Shown: positions 1 to 10,207 of the stretch, piece by piece
Layout of the letters: every line of letters starts with the position of its first letter
Position numbering within the stretch: the stretch's first letter is position 1
NCBI GenBank assembly: GCA_036504895.1
Contig: DASXUJ010000115.1
Location: forward strand, 1-32,731
Direction: 5' to 3'
Source of the DNA: Syntrophorhabdaceae bacterium
GTDB lineage: Bacteria; Desulfobacterota; Syntrophorhabdia; Syntrophorhabdales; Syntrophorhabdaceae
DNA: 32,731 nt
Position numbers and translations under genes: made by a program
The notes under the pieces: generated by a model
Told to the model about the DNA's origin: nothing
The model's input: only the letters and a program-made list of their open reading frames with translations
Databases searched by the model: none

Positions 1-1754
1 CGCGGGTGGAGCATGTGGCTCGGGGCAGAAAAGAGGGCAAGATCATAAAGGTCGCCCAGCGAAAGATGCAAAACGTGGTCGGGTTTATAAAAACGAGCAA
101 GAATATCGCCTTCCTCGTTCCCGAAGACAACAGGATATCCCACCATTTTATCGTAAGCGATCCGCGGAAGCGGAAACTCAAGGACGGAGACCTCGTGGCA
201 GCCCGCGTAACCGTCTTTCCCGACGAAGGCATAGAGCCTGAGTGCAGGATATTGAAACTCTTCGGGGGCTTATCCACTCTCGAATCGATAGCCCAGTTTG
301 TGGAGTATAAGCACAACCTCCCCTTGAAGTTTAGAAGAGGAACCGAGGCCGAAGCGGAGAAGGCGGGAGCCCGGGCCGCGGCGGAAGACCGGCTCGACCT
401 GAGGGAGACGGCCCATGTAACGATTGACGGTGAATTCGCGAAGGATTTCGATGATGCCGTATGTGTGATAAAGGGGCGCAAGGGATACACCCTCTACGTT
501 TCTATCGCCGACGTCTCTCACTTCGTGCCGATAGATTCTTCCCTCGATCGGGAAGCGTTCGAAAGAGGCACGAGTATCTATTTTCCCGGACGGGTACTCC
601 CCATGCTCCCCAAGGCCCTCTCCAACGTAACGTGCAGCCTGAATCCGGACGAAGACCGGTATACCCTCACCGCTATAATGGATTTTGACAATAGCGGTGC
701 CATTATAAAGACATCTTTCCACAAATCGATTATCAGGAGCCATGCGCGGCTCACCTATAAGCAGGTGGAAAACGCCCTCATAACGAAGGACAGGAATACG
801 AGGAAAGAACTGAAACCCTTGCTCCCCATGCTGACCCATATGGCGGCTCTTGCCAACCTGCTCACCGCCCAGCGGGAGCAGAGGGGCAGTCTCGATTTCG
901 ATCTGCCCGAGCCTGAGGTCCTTCTCGATATCGAAGGGGGAATAAAAGACATTTTAAGGGCGGAAAGGCTTTTCTCCCACAGACTTATAGAAGAATTCAT
1001 GATCGCCGCCAACGAGGCGGTTGCCCGTTTTCTCGCCGAAAACAAAGTCCCCGCCGTCTACAGGGTCCATGAAGAGCCGGAAAAAGAGAAGCTCCGGGAC
1101 CTGGAAAAACTCCTCGCCACCTTGACCGTACCCCATAAGGGAGGCGTAAAAGATATTAAGGCGCTGCGTGCCATTCTCGATACGGTACGAGGCAAGGATT
1201 ACGAGTTTCTCATAAACCGGGTCCTCTTGAGGTCCATGAAACAGGCCCGTTATTCGCCCCAGAATAAAGGTCACTTCGGTCTCGCTTCCCCCTGTTACCT
1301 TCATTTTACCTCTCCCATAAGGCGATATCCCGATCTTATCTGCCACAGGGTCTTGAAAAGCTTTCTCGATGGGGGCGCTGCATATAAGAATGAAAAGGAA
1401 CTCGAAGCAATGTCGATCCATCTGTCCGAACGGGAGCGGATTGCCATGGATGCGGAGAGGGAGTTAGAGGATCGGATCAGGGTCCTCTTTATGAAAGACA
1501 AGATCGGAGAGGAATACGAGGGGATCATTACCCACCTGACGTCCTTCGGCATTTTCATTGAGCCCACAGAGGTCTTCGTTGAAGGGATCGTGCTCCTGTC
1601 GGAGCTTTTCGACGATTATTATCTTTTTCAGGAAGAGAAATACCGCCTCATCGGCAGGCGCACCAGAAAGATATACCGCATCGGAGACCGGGTCCGCATC
1701 AGGGTAGCCCTGGCCGACGTGGAGAAGAATCTCCTCCACTTCACTCTGGCTTAG
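1..1754 (+). CDS. rnr: Ribonuclease R, 5' end outside window
   Basis: A 3'-5' exoribonuclease of the RNase II/R family, acting in RNA turnover and in decay of structured RNA. The reading frame is open to the left edge, so the GTG at 6 is probably internal and the N-terminal helix-turn-helix and first cold-shock domain lie outside. About 582 residues are visible. They comprise an OB/cold-shock domain (visible residues 15-95), the RNB catalytic domain from about 128, with the acidic motif DGEFAKDFDDA that supplies the Mg-binding aspartates and the SPIRRYPDL motif, and a C-terminal S1 domain (about 495-582). The protein stops directly after the S1 domain, so the lysine-rich tail of enterobacterial RNase R is absent. 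About 200 bp of non-coding sequence separates it from nuoA, so it is probably a separate transcription unit. The family assignment is secure; RNase R rather than RNase II is inferred from motif style and the preceding OB domain. Confidence 0.93.
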   Translation, partial: RVEHVARGRKEGKIIKVAQRKMQNVVGFIKTSKNIAFLVPEDNRISHHFIVSDPRKRKLKDGDLVAARVTVFPDEGIEPECRILKLFGGLSTLESIAQFVEYKHNLPLKFRRGTEAEAEKAGARAAAEDRLDLRETAHVTIDGEFAKDFDDAVCVIKGRKGYTLYVSIADVSHFVPIDSSLDREAFERGTSIYFPGRVLPMLPKALSNVTCSLNPDEDRYTLTAIMDFDNSGAIIKTSFHKSIIRSHARLTYKQVENALITKDRNTRKELKPLLPMLTHMAALANLLTAQREQRGSLDFDLPEPEVLLDIEGGIKDILRAERLFSHRLIEEFMIAANEAVARFLAENKVPAVYRVHEEPEKEKLRDLEKLLATLTVPHKGGVKDIKALRAILDTVRGKDYEFLINRVLLRSMKQARYSPQNKGHFGLASPCYLHFTSPIRRYPDLICHRVLKSFLDGGAAYKNEKELEAMSIHLSERERIAMDAERELEDRIRVLFMKDKIGEEYEGIITHLTSFGIFIEPTEVFVEGIVLLSELFDDYYLFQEEKYRLIGRRTRKIYRIGDRVRIRVALADVEKNLLHFTLA

Positions 1755-1766
1755 AATGACAGTCTC

Positions 1767-1783
1767 GCCTCATTGAGGCCTTT
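1767..1783 (+). terminator. Weak intrinsic terminator candidate after rnr
   Basis: GCCTC-ATT-GAGGC forms a 5-bp stem with a 3-nt loop, followed by CTTTC, 13 bp after the rnr stop codon. The stem is short and the T tract poor. A second, weaker hairpin with a TTTT run (GCAT-TAAA-ATGC, 1795-1806) follows. Position supports the call more than strength does. Confidence 0.3.
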
Positions 1784-1852
1784 CATGAGCCATCGCATTA
1801 AAATGCTTTTCTAAAATACTCGATACAGCCCTGACCTCGTAATGCGCCCGCG

Positions 1853-1881
1853 TTGACAGCCATACCCTTGCACCTTACATT
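1853..1881 (+). promoter_or_regulatory. Sigma70-type promoter candidate for the nuo operon
   Basis: A perfect -35 TTGACA (1853-1858), a 17-bp spacer and a -10 TACATT (1876-1881, 4 of 6 matches) lie about 90 bp ahead of nuoA. The predicted transcript start is near 1888, giving a leader of roughly 80 nt. It is the only convincing promoter I see ahead of the operon. Confidence 0.55.
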
Positions 1882-1900
1882 TACATCAAGGTCGCGGGAC

Positions 1901-1940
1901 GGGGCCAGTCCTGCTGCCCCTTTCCAACCCAGACAGGACT
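1901..1940 (+). promoter_or_regulatory. Possible attenuator in the nuo leader
   Basis: Hairpin A pairs GGGGC(C)AG (1901-1908) with CTGCCCC (1914-1920), with one bulged C and loop TCCTG, and is followed by TTTCC, like a weak terminator. Hairpin B pairs AGTCCTG (1907-1913) with CAGGACT (1934-1940), seven perfect pairs. Both use bases 1907-1913, so they exclude each other. The arrangement is compatible with attenuation, but no leader peptide or known riboswitch class was recognised. Confidence 0.3.
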
Positions 1941-1970
1941 TGAAAAGGTCTTGACAATGTGGAGCCTCTC

Positions 1971-2390
1971 ATGAACGGCGGAGCATACCCTTCATCCCCC
2001 CTCTGGCCCCTCGGCCTATTTACGGCAGGCGCCCTGGGGGTGGTTTTTGTCATGATCTTCCTCTCTTATGTGCTCGGCGAGAGGCATGAGGGAAGAACTA
2101 CCGGCGAACCCTATGAATCGGGCATCGCCCCTGCCAAAACCATTGCTCGCGCTGCCGACATACGATATTTTCTTGTGGCTCTATTTTTCGTCATTTTCGA
2201 TGTGGAGGCCCTTTTCATTTATGCCTGGGCGGTCTGCTTAAGAGAATCGGGATGGAGCGGATATGTGACTGCCATGATCTTCATCGGCGTGCTCCTCGCC
2301 GCGCTCCTCTACCTGTGGAGGCTTGGCGGCCTTGATTGGGCGGCGGGAAAGGGACCGCAGGCAGATCGGTCCGGAGACAGGCTACCTTGA
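1971..2390 (+). CDS. nuoA: NADH-quinone oxidoreductase subunit A (NuoA)
   Basis: A small membrane subunit of complex I near the quinone chamber, 139 residues from this start. Three hydrophobic helices are visible, together with the conserved loop [11 protein letters not shown] and the second-helix signature [14 protein letters not shown] with its Asp and Glu. The frame also has a GTG at 1959, but the ATG at 1971 has GGAG (1961-1964) six bases upstream and is preferred. It is the first gene of the operon. Its stop codon overlaps the probable TTG start of nuoB, which suggests translational coupling. Family assignment is secure. Confidence 0.95.
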   Translation: MNGGAYPSSPLWPLGLFTAGALGVVFVMIFLSYVLGERHEGRTTGEPYESGIAPAKTIARAADIRYFLVALFFVIFDVEALFIYAWAVCLRESGWSGYVTAMIFIGVLLAALLYLWRLGGLDWAAGKGPQADRSGDRLP

Positions 2391-3019
2391 AATGGAAACC
2401 CACAAGACCGAGGAGAGGTGCCCTTGAAGGGTCCTCTCCCGAAGACGCGGTGAAGCACACCCTTATCCTCTCCCGTCTCGAGGATCTCGTGGCCTGGGGG
2501 CGGAAAAATTCGATCTGGCCTTTTAATTTCGGGCTCTCCTGCTGCTACGTGGAGATGGCGGCGAGCCTCACGAGCCGCTATGACATCGCCCGCTTCGGTG
2601 CGGAAGTTATTCGCGCAACCCCGAGAGAAGCGGATCTCATGGTGATCGCGGGAACCCCTTTCATCAAGATGGCCCCTATAATAAAGCGTCTTTACGATCA
2701 GATGATGGAGCCGCGCTGGGTCATATCGATGGGCTCTTGCGCCAATTCAGGCGGCATGTACGACATCTATAGCGTCGTGCAAGGGGTGGATAAATTCCTC
2801 CCCGTCGATGTCTACGTTCCCGGGTGCCCGCCGAGTCCGGACGCGTTCATGGAGGGACTTTTGCTCCTCGCCGATGCGGTAGGCACACAAAGGCGCCCGC
2901 TGTCGTGGATAGGGCCGACCGGCGAGCGCAATATCCCCGCACCACCCTCGATGAAGGATTTGAAAAGAACGGCAAGGCAGTCGGCGACCCTGCTTCGATC
3001 TCCCCGGAGAATAGAATGA
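2387..3019 (+). CDS. nuoB: NADH-quinone oxidoreductase subunit B (NuoB)
   Basis: A peripheral-arm subunit carrying the terminal [4Fe-4S] cluster N2 that reduces quinone. With a TTG start at 2387 the protein has 210 residues. All N2 ligands are present: the tandem Cys52-Cys53 ([10 protein letters not shown]), Cys118 ([10 protein letters not shown]) and Cys147 ([10 protein letters not shown]). The start is uncertain. TTG 2387 overlaps the nuoA TGA and has GGAG ten bases upstream; GTG near 2450 is an alternative; TTG 2336 would add residues unlike the family. The stop codon overlaps the ATG of nuoCD. The N-terminal 20 residues, before the conserved part begins, are basic and unremarkable. Confidence 0.95.
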   Translation: MKWKPTRPRRGALEGSSPEDAVKHTLILSRLEDLVAWGRKNSIWPFNFGLSCCYVEMAASLTSRYDIARFGAEVIRATPREADLMVIAGTPFIKMAPIIKRLYDQMMEPRWVISMGSCANSGGMYDIYSVVQGVDKFLPVDVYVPGCPPSPDAFMEGLLLLADAVGTQRRPLSWIGPTGERNIPAPPSMKDLKRTARQSATLLRSPRRIE

Positions 3020-4767
3020 TAGACGGACAGACCGAGGGTATCGCGAAAGAGGTCAGAAAGGTTTTCGGCGAAGATAGAATCGCCATCCAGGCAACAAGCG
3101 ACGGCATACCCACCCTCTGGGCCGAAGGGGCTACGGTGAGAGAAGTACTCAGCTACCTCCACCATGAAGTGAGCGACCCGTACCGGACACTCTACGATCT
3201 TACCGCCATAGATGAAAGAGAGCGAATCCATCGCGAGGGACAGCCCGAATCGGCCTTCACCGTCGTCTACCACCTTCTCTCCTATGGAAGAAAGGAAGAC
3301 GTTCGTGTGAAGATACCCGTGGGCGAGGAACTACCCCGCCCATCGAGTGTCGTCGATATATGGCCCTCGGCAAATTGGTACGAACGGGAGGTATGGGACC
3401 TCTTCGGCATCTCATTTGACGGCCACCCCGACTTGCGCCGTATCCTCATGCCCCCCGCCTGGAAGGGCCATCCTCTCAGAAAGGAACATCCGGCCAGGGC
3501 AACGGAGTTGGCGCCTTTTCAAATGACCGACGCTCAGGCAGCGGAAGCGGAACGCCTCATGTTTCACCCCGAAAGAGACTGGTCGGGCGAGATCGGCGGA
3601 GATAAGGAGATGATGGTACTCAACCTGGGTCCCCATCATCCGGGCACCCATGGAGTACTGAGGGTGATACTCGAGCTCGATGGAGAAGAGATTACCCGCA
3701 TGGCCCTCGATATAGGCTACCATCACCGCGGAGCGGAGAAGATGGGCGAGCGCCAGTCCTGGCACACCTATATCCCTTTTACGGATCGTATAGACTACCT
3801 GAGCGGCTCGATGAATAACTTCCCTTACGTCCTCGCCGTGGAACAGCTCGCAGGAATAGAAGTCCCGGAAAAGGCAATGGTGGTACGCGTCATGATCGCG
3901 GAGCTTTTCAGAATCGCGAGCCACCTCGTCTTCTACGGCACTTTTGCGCAGGACCTGGGGGCCATGTCGCCGGTATTTTTCACCTTTAATGACCGGGAGC
4001 GCCTTTTCCGAATCATCGAGGCGATCTGCGGGGGCAGAATGCATCCGGAGTGGTTTCGTATCGGGGGAGTGGCGGACGACCTGCCCGATGAGTGGGAAAA
4101 GCCGGTCCGGGAGTTCATTGCCTATATGCCGGCAAGACTGAGGGAATATGAGAAGCTGGTCATGAAAAACAGTATTTTTAAAAAACGCACCAAGGGCGTT
4201 GGCATCCTCTCTCTCCAGGATGCCATTGACTGGGGCGTGACAGGACCTAATTTACGGGCCTGCGGCCTCGCCTGGGATCTGCGAAAAACGAGACCCTACT
4301 CCGGTTATGACCGGTTCGATTTCGAAGTCCCTGTGGCGACTGAGGGCGACTGTTACAGCAGGGCACGCGTTCGGGTCGAAGAGATACGCCAGAGCCTCAG
4401 GATCATCGAACAGTGCGTGGATAACATGCCGTCGGGGCCTTATAAGTCGGAACACCCCCTTACGACGCCTCCCCGCAAAGAGCGGACCATGCACGATATC
4501 GAGACGCTGATCGCCCATTTTCTCAACGTGAGCTGGGGACCGGTCGTTCCGCCGGGGGAGGCGGCCTGCACCATAGAGGCATCAAAGGGAAACACCGGCT
4601 ATTACCTCATAAGCGACGGCAATACGATGTCATACCGCACCCGTATCCGGACCCCCTCATTCGCACACCTCCAGGTGGTGCCCATGGTGAGTAAGGGTCT
4701 CATGATCGCCGATCTGATCGCCATTTTGGGGAGTATCGATTATGTACTAGGAGACGTGGACCGCTAG
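3016..4767 (+). CDS. nuoCD: Fused NADH-quinone oxidoreductase subunits C/D (NuoCD)
   Basis: A single polypeptide of 583 residues joins the 30-kDa (NuoC) and 49-kDa (NuoD) subunits, as in E. coli. The NuoC part covers about residues 1-190, with the family signature [12 protein letters not shown] and the HPLRKEHP stretch. The NuoD part starts near residue 195 (GPHHPGTHG) and holds the quinone-site elements: that His-rich loop and the Tyr in DRIDYLSG. The open frame extends upstream to 2824, but ATG 3016 forms an ATGA overlap with the nuoB stop and matches the expected N-terminus, so the upstream part is nuoB read in another frame. nuoE follows after a TAGGAGG junction. Confidence 0.96.
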   Translation: MIDGQTEGIAKEVRKVFGEDRIAIQATSDGIPTLWAEGATVREVLSYLHHEVSDPYRTLYDLTAIDERERIHREGQPESAFTVVYHLLSYGRKEDVRVKIPVGEELPRPSSVVDIWPSANWYEREVWDLFGISFDGHPDLRRILMPPAWKGHPLRKEHPARATELAPFQMTDAQAAEAERLMFHPERDWSGEIGGDKEMMVLNLGPHHPGTHGVLRVILELDGEEITRMALDIGYHHRGAEKMGERQSWHTYIPFTDRIDYLSGSMNNFPYVLAVEQLAGIEVPEKAMVVRVMIAELFRIASHLVFYGTFAQDLGAMSPVFFTFNDRERLFRIIEAICGGRMHPEWFRIGGVADDLPDEWEKPVREFIAYMPARLREYEKLVMKNSIFKKRTKGVGILSLQDAIDWGVTGPNLRACGLAWDLRKTRPYSGYDRFDFEVPVATEGDCYSRARVRVEEIRQSLRIIEQCVDNMPSGPYKSEHPLTTPPRKERTMHDIETLIAHFLNVSWGPVVPPGEAACTIEASKGNTGYYLISDGNTMSYRTRIRTPSFAHLQVVPMVSKGLMIADLIAILGSIDYVLGDVDR

Positions 4768-4778
4768 GAGGAATGATT

Positions 4779-5249
4779 ATGTTGACCGAGGAAGAGATAA
4801 GAGATCTACGGCGCATGCTCGATCTTACGGAAAACCCCGGGGCGGCCTCGGTAGAATCCTTGACGATCGTGCAGCGATCCCGGGGCTACATATCCGACGA
4901 AGCGATTCGGGATTTGGCGGCGTTTCTCGCCATGACACCGGAAGAGCTCGACGGTCTCGCCACGTTCTATCCCTTCATTTTCCGGAAACCCGTGGGCAGG
5001 CACCTCATACTCCTCTGTGATAGCGTGACCTGCTGGGCCCTCGGATACGACGAGGTACGGGCTCGCGTAAAAAGCCGCCTTGGCATAGGTTTCGGAGAGA
5101 CAACCGCTGACGGCAGGTTTACCCTTCTGCCCGCAAGCTGCATGGGCGCCTGCGACCATGCGCCGGCAGCCATGGTTGACGGGAAGCTCTATACGAATCT
5201 CGATGGAGAGGCCATGGAAAAGCTCCTCGATGCCTGCGTGGAGGACTAG
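4779..5249 (+). CDS. nuoE: NADH-quinone oxidoreductase subunit E (NuoE)
   Basis: The 24-kDa subunit of the NADH dehydrogenase module, with a thioredoxin-like fold and [2Fe-2S] cluster N1a. The 156-residue protein has the ligand pattern C-x4-C (Cys80, Cys85) and C-x3-C (Cys121, Cys125; SCMGACD). Two in-frame ATGs exist. AGGAGG at 4766-4771 is one base from ATG 4773 but seven bases from ATG 4779, so 4779 is preferred. Five bases separate it from nuoF. Length is normal for the family. Confidence 0.95.
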   Translation: MLTEEEIRDLRRMLDLTENPGAASVESLTIVQRSRGYISDEAIRDLAAFLAMTPEELDGLATFYPFIFRKPVGRHLILLCDSVTCWALGYDEVRARVKSRLGIGFGETTADGRFTLLPASCMGACDHAPAAMVDGKLYTNLDGEAMEKLLDACVED

Positions 5250-5254
5250 AGAGA

Positions 5255-6535
5255 ATGGAGCGTCCCCTTACCGGCCGGATAAAGCCCGACGGAGAGCCAC
5301 TCAGCATAAAAGAGTATAGGAAAGGTGGAGGCTACGAAGGCCTTCGAAAAGCCGTAAAGGAGATGACCCCTTCACAGGTTCTGGAAGAGGTGAAGGCCTC
5401 GAGTCTTCGGGGAAGAGGTGGGGCAGGCTTTCCCACGGGTCTGAAGTGGAGCGTCACCCCTGCCGACGATGGTACCGGGGGACACCGGTATTTCATCTCC
5501 AATTCGGACGAGATGGAGCCGGGCGCATTCAAGGACAGGATCCTCATGGAGGGAAATCCCCACCAGCTTATCGAAGGCATGATCATAGGAAGCTACGCAA
5601 CAGGAGCCGACCGGGCATACGTCTTCCTCCGTTGGGAATACGGGGAATCGGCAAGGCGGCTAAGAAGAGCAGTCTCGGAGGCTTATGAAGCGGGTTTTGC
5701 GGGGAAGCACATTCTCGGCTCGGATTTTTCGGTCGACCTATACCTTCACGTAAGCGCGGGGCGCTATATCTGCGGGGAAGAGACCGCACTCCTCAACGCC
5801 CTCGAGGGGAAAAGGGCCATACCGCGCTCAAAACCTCCTTTCCCCCAGGTCGCAGGCTTATGGGGAAGACCCACCATAGTGAACAATGCGGAGACCCTGT
5901 CGAACGTATCCCACATCATACGAAATGGGGCTGAGTGGTACCGGGGCTTGAGCAGGTGCCGGGATGGGGGCACGAAAATGTACGGAGTCAGCGGAAGAGT
6001 GAAGAAACCCGGTGCATGGGAGCTTCCGATGGGAATCACGATCCGGGAGCTCTTTGAAGAATATGCAGGAGGGATGGGGGACGGTTTCCGGTTCAAAGGC
6101 ATGCTTCCCGGAGGAGGGTCAACCGATTTTCTCGTGGAGGAGCATCTGGAGACGATGATGGATTTCGATTCGATGCAAAAGGCGGGCAGCCGACTGGGAA
6201 CAGGGACCATGGTCATCCTCGACGACAAAACCTGCCCTGTGGGCATGGTGGCGAACCTGGAGCGCTTTTTTGCCCGTGAGTCCTGCGGGTGGTGCACGCC
6301 CTGCAGGGAAGGACTTCCCTGGGTCGCGGAAATCGTTAAGGCCATCGAGGACGGCTCGGGCCGCGAGGACGATCTGACGCTCCTCGAGGAGCAGACGAAG
6401 CTCCTCGGCCCCGGTCGGACCTTCTGCGCCCACGCGCCCGGGGCCATGGAACCCCTTCAAAGCGCCCTCAAATACTTCAGGGCTGATTTCGAGACCCATA
6501 TCAGGGAGGGACGTTGTCCGTACAAGGCTCAATGA
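5255..6535 (+). CDS. nuoF: NADH-quinone oxidoreductase subunit F (NuoF)
   Basis: The flavin subunit that binds NADH and FMN and carries [4Fe-4S] cluster N3; 426 residues. Visible motifs are the glycine-rich NADH loop GRGGAGFPTG, the FMN/NADH motif SNSDEMEPGAFKDR, YICGEETALLNALEG, and the cluster ligands Cys344-x2-Cys347-x2-Cys350-x40-Cys391 (ESCGWCTPC and FCAHAPG). It sits between nuoE and nuoG. GGAGG (5240-5244) lies ten bases before the ATG. The TGA stop overlaps the ATG of nuoG. Nothing suggests a bifurcating hydrogenase or formate dehydrogenase variant; there are no extra ferredoxin domains. Confidence 0.96.
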   Translation: MERPLTGRIKPDGEPLSIKEYRKGGGYEGLRKAVKEMTPSQVLEEVKASSLRGRGGAGFPTGLKWSVTPADDGTGGHRYFISNSDEMEPGAFKDRILMEGNPHQLIEGMIIGSYATGADRAYVFLRWEYGESARRLRRAVSEAYEAGFAGKHILGSDFSVDLYLHVSAGRYICGEETALLNALEGKRAIPRSKPPFPQVAGLWGRPTIVNNAETLSNVSHIIRNGAEWYRGLSRCRDGGTKMYGVSGRVKKPGAWELPMGITIRELFEEYAGGMGDGFRFKGMLPGGGSTDFLVEEHLETMMDFDSMQKAGSRLGTGTMVILDDKTCPVGMVANLERFFARESCGWCTPCREGLPWVAEIVKAIEDGSGREDDLTLLEEQTKLLGPGRTFCAHAPGAMEPLQSALKYFRADFETHIREGRCPYKAQ

Positions 6536-9258
6536 TCTCCATCTATGTGGACGGCGCTGCCCATGAGGTGAAAGGGGATCAGAGTCTTCTACGCGCCTGT
6601 CTCTCCCTCGGAATTGATGTGCCCTATTTCTGCTGGCATCCCGCCCTCGAATCGGTGGGCGCCTGCCGCCAGTGCGCCGTGAAACTCTATAAGGACGAAA
6701 AGGACCACATCGGAAAGATCGTCATGTCGTGCATGACCCCTCTTGCCGAAGGCATGCGGGTATCGGTGAACGACACGGAGGTGACAAAGTTCAGGGCCGC
6801 CAACATCGAATGGCTCATGCTGAACCACCCCCATGATTGCCCCGTGTGTGACGAGGGCGGGGAATGCCACCTCCAGGACATGACCCTAATGACCGGTCAC
6901 GTGATGAGGCGCAACCGGTTTAAAAAGCGGACGTACAGAAATCAGAATCTGGGTGGATTTCTCAATCATGAAATGAACCGGTGCATCCAATGCTACCGCT
7001 GTGTGCGATTCTACCGCGATTATGCCGGCGGTCGCGATCTCAATGTATTTGCATCCCGCAACCATGTCTATTTCGGACGGCATGAGGACGGACCTCTTGA
7101 AAACGTATTCAGCGGCAACCTTGCCGAGGTATGTCCCACCGGGGTGTTTACCGATAAACAGTTCAAGAAACGCTATACGAGACCCTGGGACCTTGCCACA
7201 GCGCCATCGCTGTGCGTCCTTTGCGGCCTCGGCTGTAATATTCATCCCGCGGAGCGGTACGGCGAGCTGAGACGGGTGCGAAACCGGTTCAATGGAGAGG
7301 TGAACGGCTATTTCCTCTGCGACCGGGGCCGCTATGGCCATGAATTCGTGAATAGCCCCTTAAGGATTCATAGCCCCCTCCTAAACAAAAGGGTAGCCGG
7401 TAGTGCGAGCGCTATCGGGAAAGTGGAGGCTCTTCGGCTTTTTCACGAGATATGGAAAGAAAGCAACGGCGTCGTGGCTATAGGTTCTCCCCGCGCGTCT
7501 CTGGAATCCAATTTCGCACTTCGCGCCCTGGTGGGCGTTGACCGTTTTTATGCGGGTATGGGCTCAAAGGAGCTGGCTCTCATCTTACGGATCATTTCAA
7601 TGCTGAAGGAAGGTCCCGCCCGTATCCCCTCGCTTCAGGAAGTGGGATCGGGGGATGGAGTCCTCGTGCTCGGTGAGGATATCACCAACACCGCCCCTAT
7701 GCTCGCCCTCTCCGTGCTCAAAGCACAAAGAAACTCACCTCTCGCCGAGGCAGAGAGATTCGGTATTCATCGATGGGATGACAGCGCCTGGAGGTCCGCG
7801 ACCCAGGGAAAGAAGGGGGCCCTCTTTGTGGTGACCCCTATGAGCACCTGGCTCGACGGGTTTGCCACCCATGTGTTGAGAGCCACCCCTGAAAATTGCG
7901 CCCGTATTGCCTTTGCCGCGGCCCATCTGGTTGACAGCCGCTCCCCTGAGATTAGGGACCTAAGGGAGGATGAGGCATCGTTTGCGGCCATTCTGGCAGA
8001 GTCGATGAAAAACCTCCGTTGCCCCTTCATCATCTCCGGAGTCACTATGGGAAATCCCGCATTGGTTGACGGAGCGGTAAATTTATCTCACGCTTTATCC
8101 AGGGCAGGACATGAAGCGGGCTTGTCTTTTGTGATGCCCGAATGCAACAGCCTCGGCCTCGGCCTCATCTGCTCTCATGGCAGGGCTGTAGAAGATGCAT
8201 TTCAGGAGATTGAAGAAGGTCGGGCCGATACCCTTATAATCCTGGAAAATGACCTCTTCAGGAGGACCAGTCGGGAACGGGCCGCTGCGTGTCTTCAAAA
8301 ATGCCGGCATGTGATAAGTTTAGATTGTTTACAGAATGGGACCACGGCTGCCTCCGACCTCGTCCTGCCGGCCGCAACTTTTGCCGAGACTACGGGCACA
8401 TTGGTGAGCGGCGAGGGACGGGCACAACGCTTTTTTCAGCTCTTTATTTCCCAGGGGGATATCAGGCCGAGCCGGGCGTGGCTTTCGGATATGGCGAAAA
8501 TGGATGGAGAGGCCCGGGGGAGGCAGCCCCATACCCTGGATGAGTGCATCACCTCCCTCGCGGAGGCCTTTCCCGACCTTCGGTTACTTCCGGACTGTGC
8601 ACCACTTTCAGGGTTCAGGGTCAGGGGCCGCAAGATTCCACGGGAACCTCACCGTGAGAGCGGACGTACCTCCCTACACGCCGATATCACGGTGCACGAA
8701 CCTGAGTCTCCCCATGACCCCGAAACACCGCTTGCCTTCACCATGGAAGGTTACGGAGGAGAGCTGCCGTCTCCCCTCATCCCCCGCTTTTGGGCGCCCG
8801 CATGGAACTCCGTTCAGGCGGTCAATAAGTTTCAGACGGAGGTGGGAGGACCCCTTCGCGGCGGCGATCCGGGCATTCGACTTATCAAGCCCGGTCCCGG
8901 AGGCGGTGATTACCTGGAACCGGTCCCTCTCGAAGCCGATGTCGCGGCGGTTCTCTTTCTCGTGGTACCCATCGCCCATATATTCGGCTCCGAAGAGTTG
9001 AGCCTCCTCGCGCCCGCCATACAAGAGCGGACCCCCGAGGCCCGTTTTATTCTCAATGCGTCCGATGCGAAAAGGCTGGGTATCGGGGAGGGCGACCTGG
9101 TAGAAGCCCATCTCCCGGGTGGCCCCTGCCGCGCTCCGGCACACGTAACAGCCGATTTTCCCGAACATGCGGTGGGCGTCCCGCTCGGGCTTCCCGGCTT
9201 CGCACAAAACCTCGGAGGTGCATATATTGAGCTAAGGAAGGCGGGTCATGAAAGGTGA
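6532..9258 (+). CDS. nuoG: NADH-quinone oxidoreductase subunit G (NuoG)
   Basis: The 75-kDa iron-sulfur subunit, 908 residues. The N-terminal [2Fe-2S] domain has Cys34, Cys45, Cys48 and Cys67. It is followed by the His/Cys cluster motif [14 protein letters not shown] (near 100), a four-Cys cluster site (CIQCYRC near 150, then CPTG), and a further C-x2-C-x3-C-x27-C site beginning CVLCGLGC, which is the pattern of the off-pathway cluster N7 found in only some bacteria. The rest is a molybdopterin-oxidoreductase-like domain without a recognised Mo ligand, as usual for NuoG. ATG 6532 overlaps the nuoF stop; a TTG at 6514 in the same frame is less likely. The 3' end overlaps nuoH by 11 bp. Confidence 0.95.
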   Translation: MISIYVDGAAHEVKGDQSLLRACLSLGIDVPYFCWHPALESVGACRQCAVKLYKDEKDHIGKIVMSCMTPLAEGMRVSVNDTEVTKFRAANIEWLMLNHPHDCPVCDEGGECHLQDMTLMTGHVMRRNRFKKRTYRNQNLGGFLNHEMNRCIQCYRCVRFYRDYAGGRDLNVFASRNHVYFGRHEDGPLENVFSGNLAEVCPTGVFTDKQFKKRYTRPWDLATAPSLCVLCGLGCNIHPAERYGELRRVRNRFNGEVNGYFLCDRGRYGHEFVNSPLRIHSPLLNKRVAGSASAIGKVEALRLFHEIWKESNGVVAIGSPRASLESNFALRALVGVDRFYAGMGSKELALILRIISMLKEGPARIPSLQEVGSGDGVLVLGEDITNTAPMLALSVLKAQRNSPLAEAERFGIHRWDDSAWRSATQGKKGALFVVTPMSTWLDGFATHVLRATPENCARIAFAAAHLVDSRSPEIRDLREDEASFAAILAESMKNLRCPFIISGVTMGNPALVDGAVNLSHALSRAGHEAGLSFVMPECNSLGLGLICSHGRAVEDAFQEIEEGRADTLIILENDLFRRTSRERAAACLQKCRHVISLDCLQNGTTAASDLVLPAATFAETTGTLVSGEGRAQRFFQLFISQGDIRPSRAWLSDMAKMDGEARGRQPHTLDECITSLAEAFPDLRLLPDCAPLSGFRVRGRKIPREPHRESGRTSLHADITVHEPESPHDPETPLAFTMEGYGGELPSPLIPRFWAPAWNSVQAVNKFQTEVGGPLRGGDPGIRLIKPGPGGGDYLEPVPLEADVAAVLFLVVPIAHIFGSEELSLLAPAIQERTPEARFILNASDAKRLGIGEGDLVEAHLPGGPCRAPAHVTADFPEHAVGVPLGLPGFAQNLGGAYIELRKAGHER

Positions 9259-10207
9259 GGTGAGACAGGTTATTGTCGTGGCAGGGACATTATTCGGCGC
9301 CCTCGGCGTGGCTGCGTGGCTCATATGGCTGGAAAGGAGGCTCCTCGCTCTATGGCAGGACCGCTTCGGGCCCAACAGGGTCGGCCCCTTCGGTCTCTTT
9401 CAGCCCCTTGCCGACATGGTAAAAATCCTATCAAAGGAAGACTGGATACCTCCCTTTGCCGATAAATTTCTTTTTGTAATCGCCCCTGCCATTATTATGG
9501 TCACCGTACTTCTCTCTTTCACCATAGTGCCGGTGGGACCCGGTATACAGGTGATCGACCTCAACGTGGGGGCACTCTTTTTTCTTGCCATGACCTCCCT
9601 TGGCACCTATAGCATTGTACTCGCGGGCTGGTCGTCGGGCAGTAAATATTCACTCCTGGGGGCGCTCAGAGCCGTGGCGCAGATGGTAAGTTATGAGGTG
9701 TTCATGGGTCTGTCCCTCATGGGCGTGGTATTGATGGCAGGCTCTTTCAGCCTGAGGGAAATAGTAGAGGCCCAGGCGGACATGTGGTTCTGCGTGCCCC
9801 AGTGCGTCGGTTTCGTCACCTTTTCACTCGCGGCCGTGGCGGGAAGTCACCGGCTGCCTTTCGACCTGCCGGAGGCGGAGAATGAACTTGTGGCGGGATA
9901 CCACTCCGAATATTCAGGCATGAAATTCGGGATGTTTTATGTGGGTGAATACTTGAACATCACCCTTTTATCCGCCCTCATCACCACTGCCTTTTTTGGA
10001 GGATGGCAGGGCCCCCTGCTGCCGCCTGCAGTCTGGTTCGGCCTGAAGACTTTTGTGTTCCTCTGTGGCTTCATTCTATTGAGGGCATCCCTGCCTCGAC
10101 CCAGGTACGATCAGCTGATGGCATTCGGCTGGAAAGCCATCCTGCCCCTCTCCCTGCTCAATCTGGCGGCCACAGGGGCAATTCTTCTTCTCAAGGTCAA
10201 GGGGTGA
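9248..10207 (+). CDS. nuoH: NADH-quinone oxidoreductase subunit H (NuoH)
   Basis: A membrane subunit that forms much of the quinone cavity and links the peripheral arm to the proton-pumping arm; 319 residues with about eight hydrophobic helices. The conserved stretches are [18 protein letters not shown] near the N-terminus, [17 protein letters not shown], and the charged loop [20 protein letters not shown]. Start ATG 9248 is preceded by GGAAGG and lies inside the end of nuoG. The stop TGA overlaps the GTG start of nuoI. Confidence 0.96.
   Translation: MKGEVRQVIVVAGTLFGALGVAAWLIWLERRLLALWQDRFGPNRVGPFGLFQPLADMVKILSKEDWIPPFADKFLFVIAPAIIMVTVLLSFTIVPVGPGIQVIDLNVGALFFLAMTSLGTYSIVLAGWSSGSKYSLLGALRAVAQMVSYEVFMGLSLMGVVLMAGSFSLREIVEAQADMWFCVPQCVGFVTFSLAAVAGSHRLPFDLPEAENELVAGYHSEYSGMKFGMFYVGEYLNITLLSALITTAFFGGWQGPLLPPAVWFGLKTFVFLCGFILLRASLPRPRYDQLMAFGWKAILPLSLLNLAATGAILLLKVKG

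Noticed and set aside
2336-2386. Longer nuoB from a TTG inside nuoA
   Set aside because: It adds residues unlike any NuoB and has no ribosome binding site; TTG 2387 or a later codon is more plausible.
2824-3015. Upstream extension of the nuoCD frame
   Set aside because: It is nuoB coding sequence read in another frame; ATG 3016 fits the family start and overlaps the nuoB stop.
5255-6535. NuoEF as part of a bifurcating hydrogenase or formate dehydrogenase
   Set aside because: The genes are embedded in a full nuo operon and lack the extra ferredoxin-type domains of bifurcating homologues.
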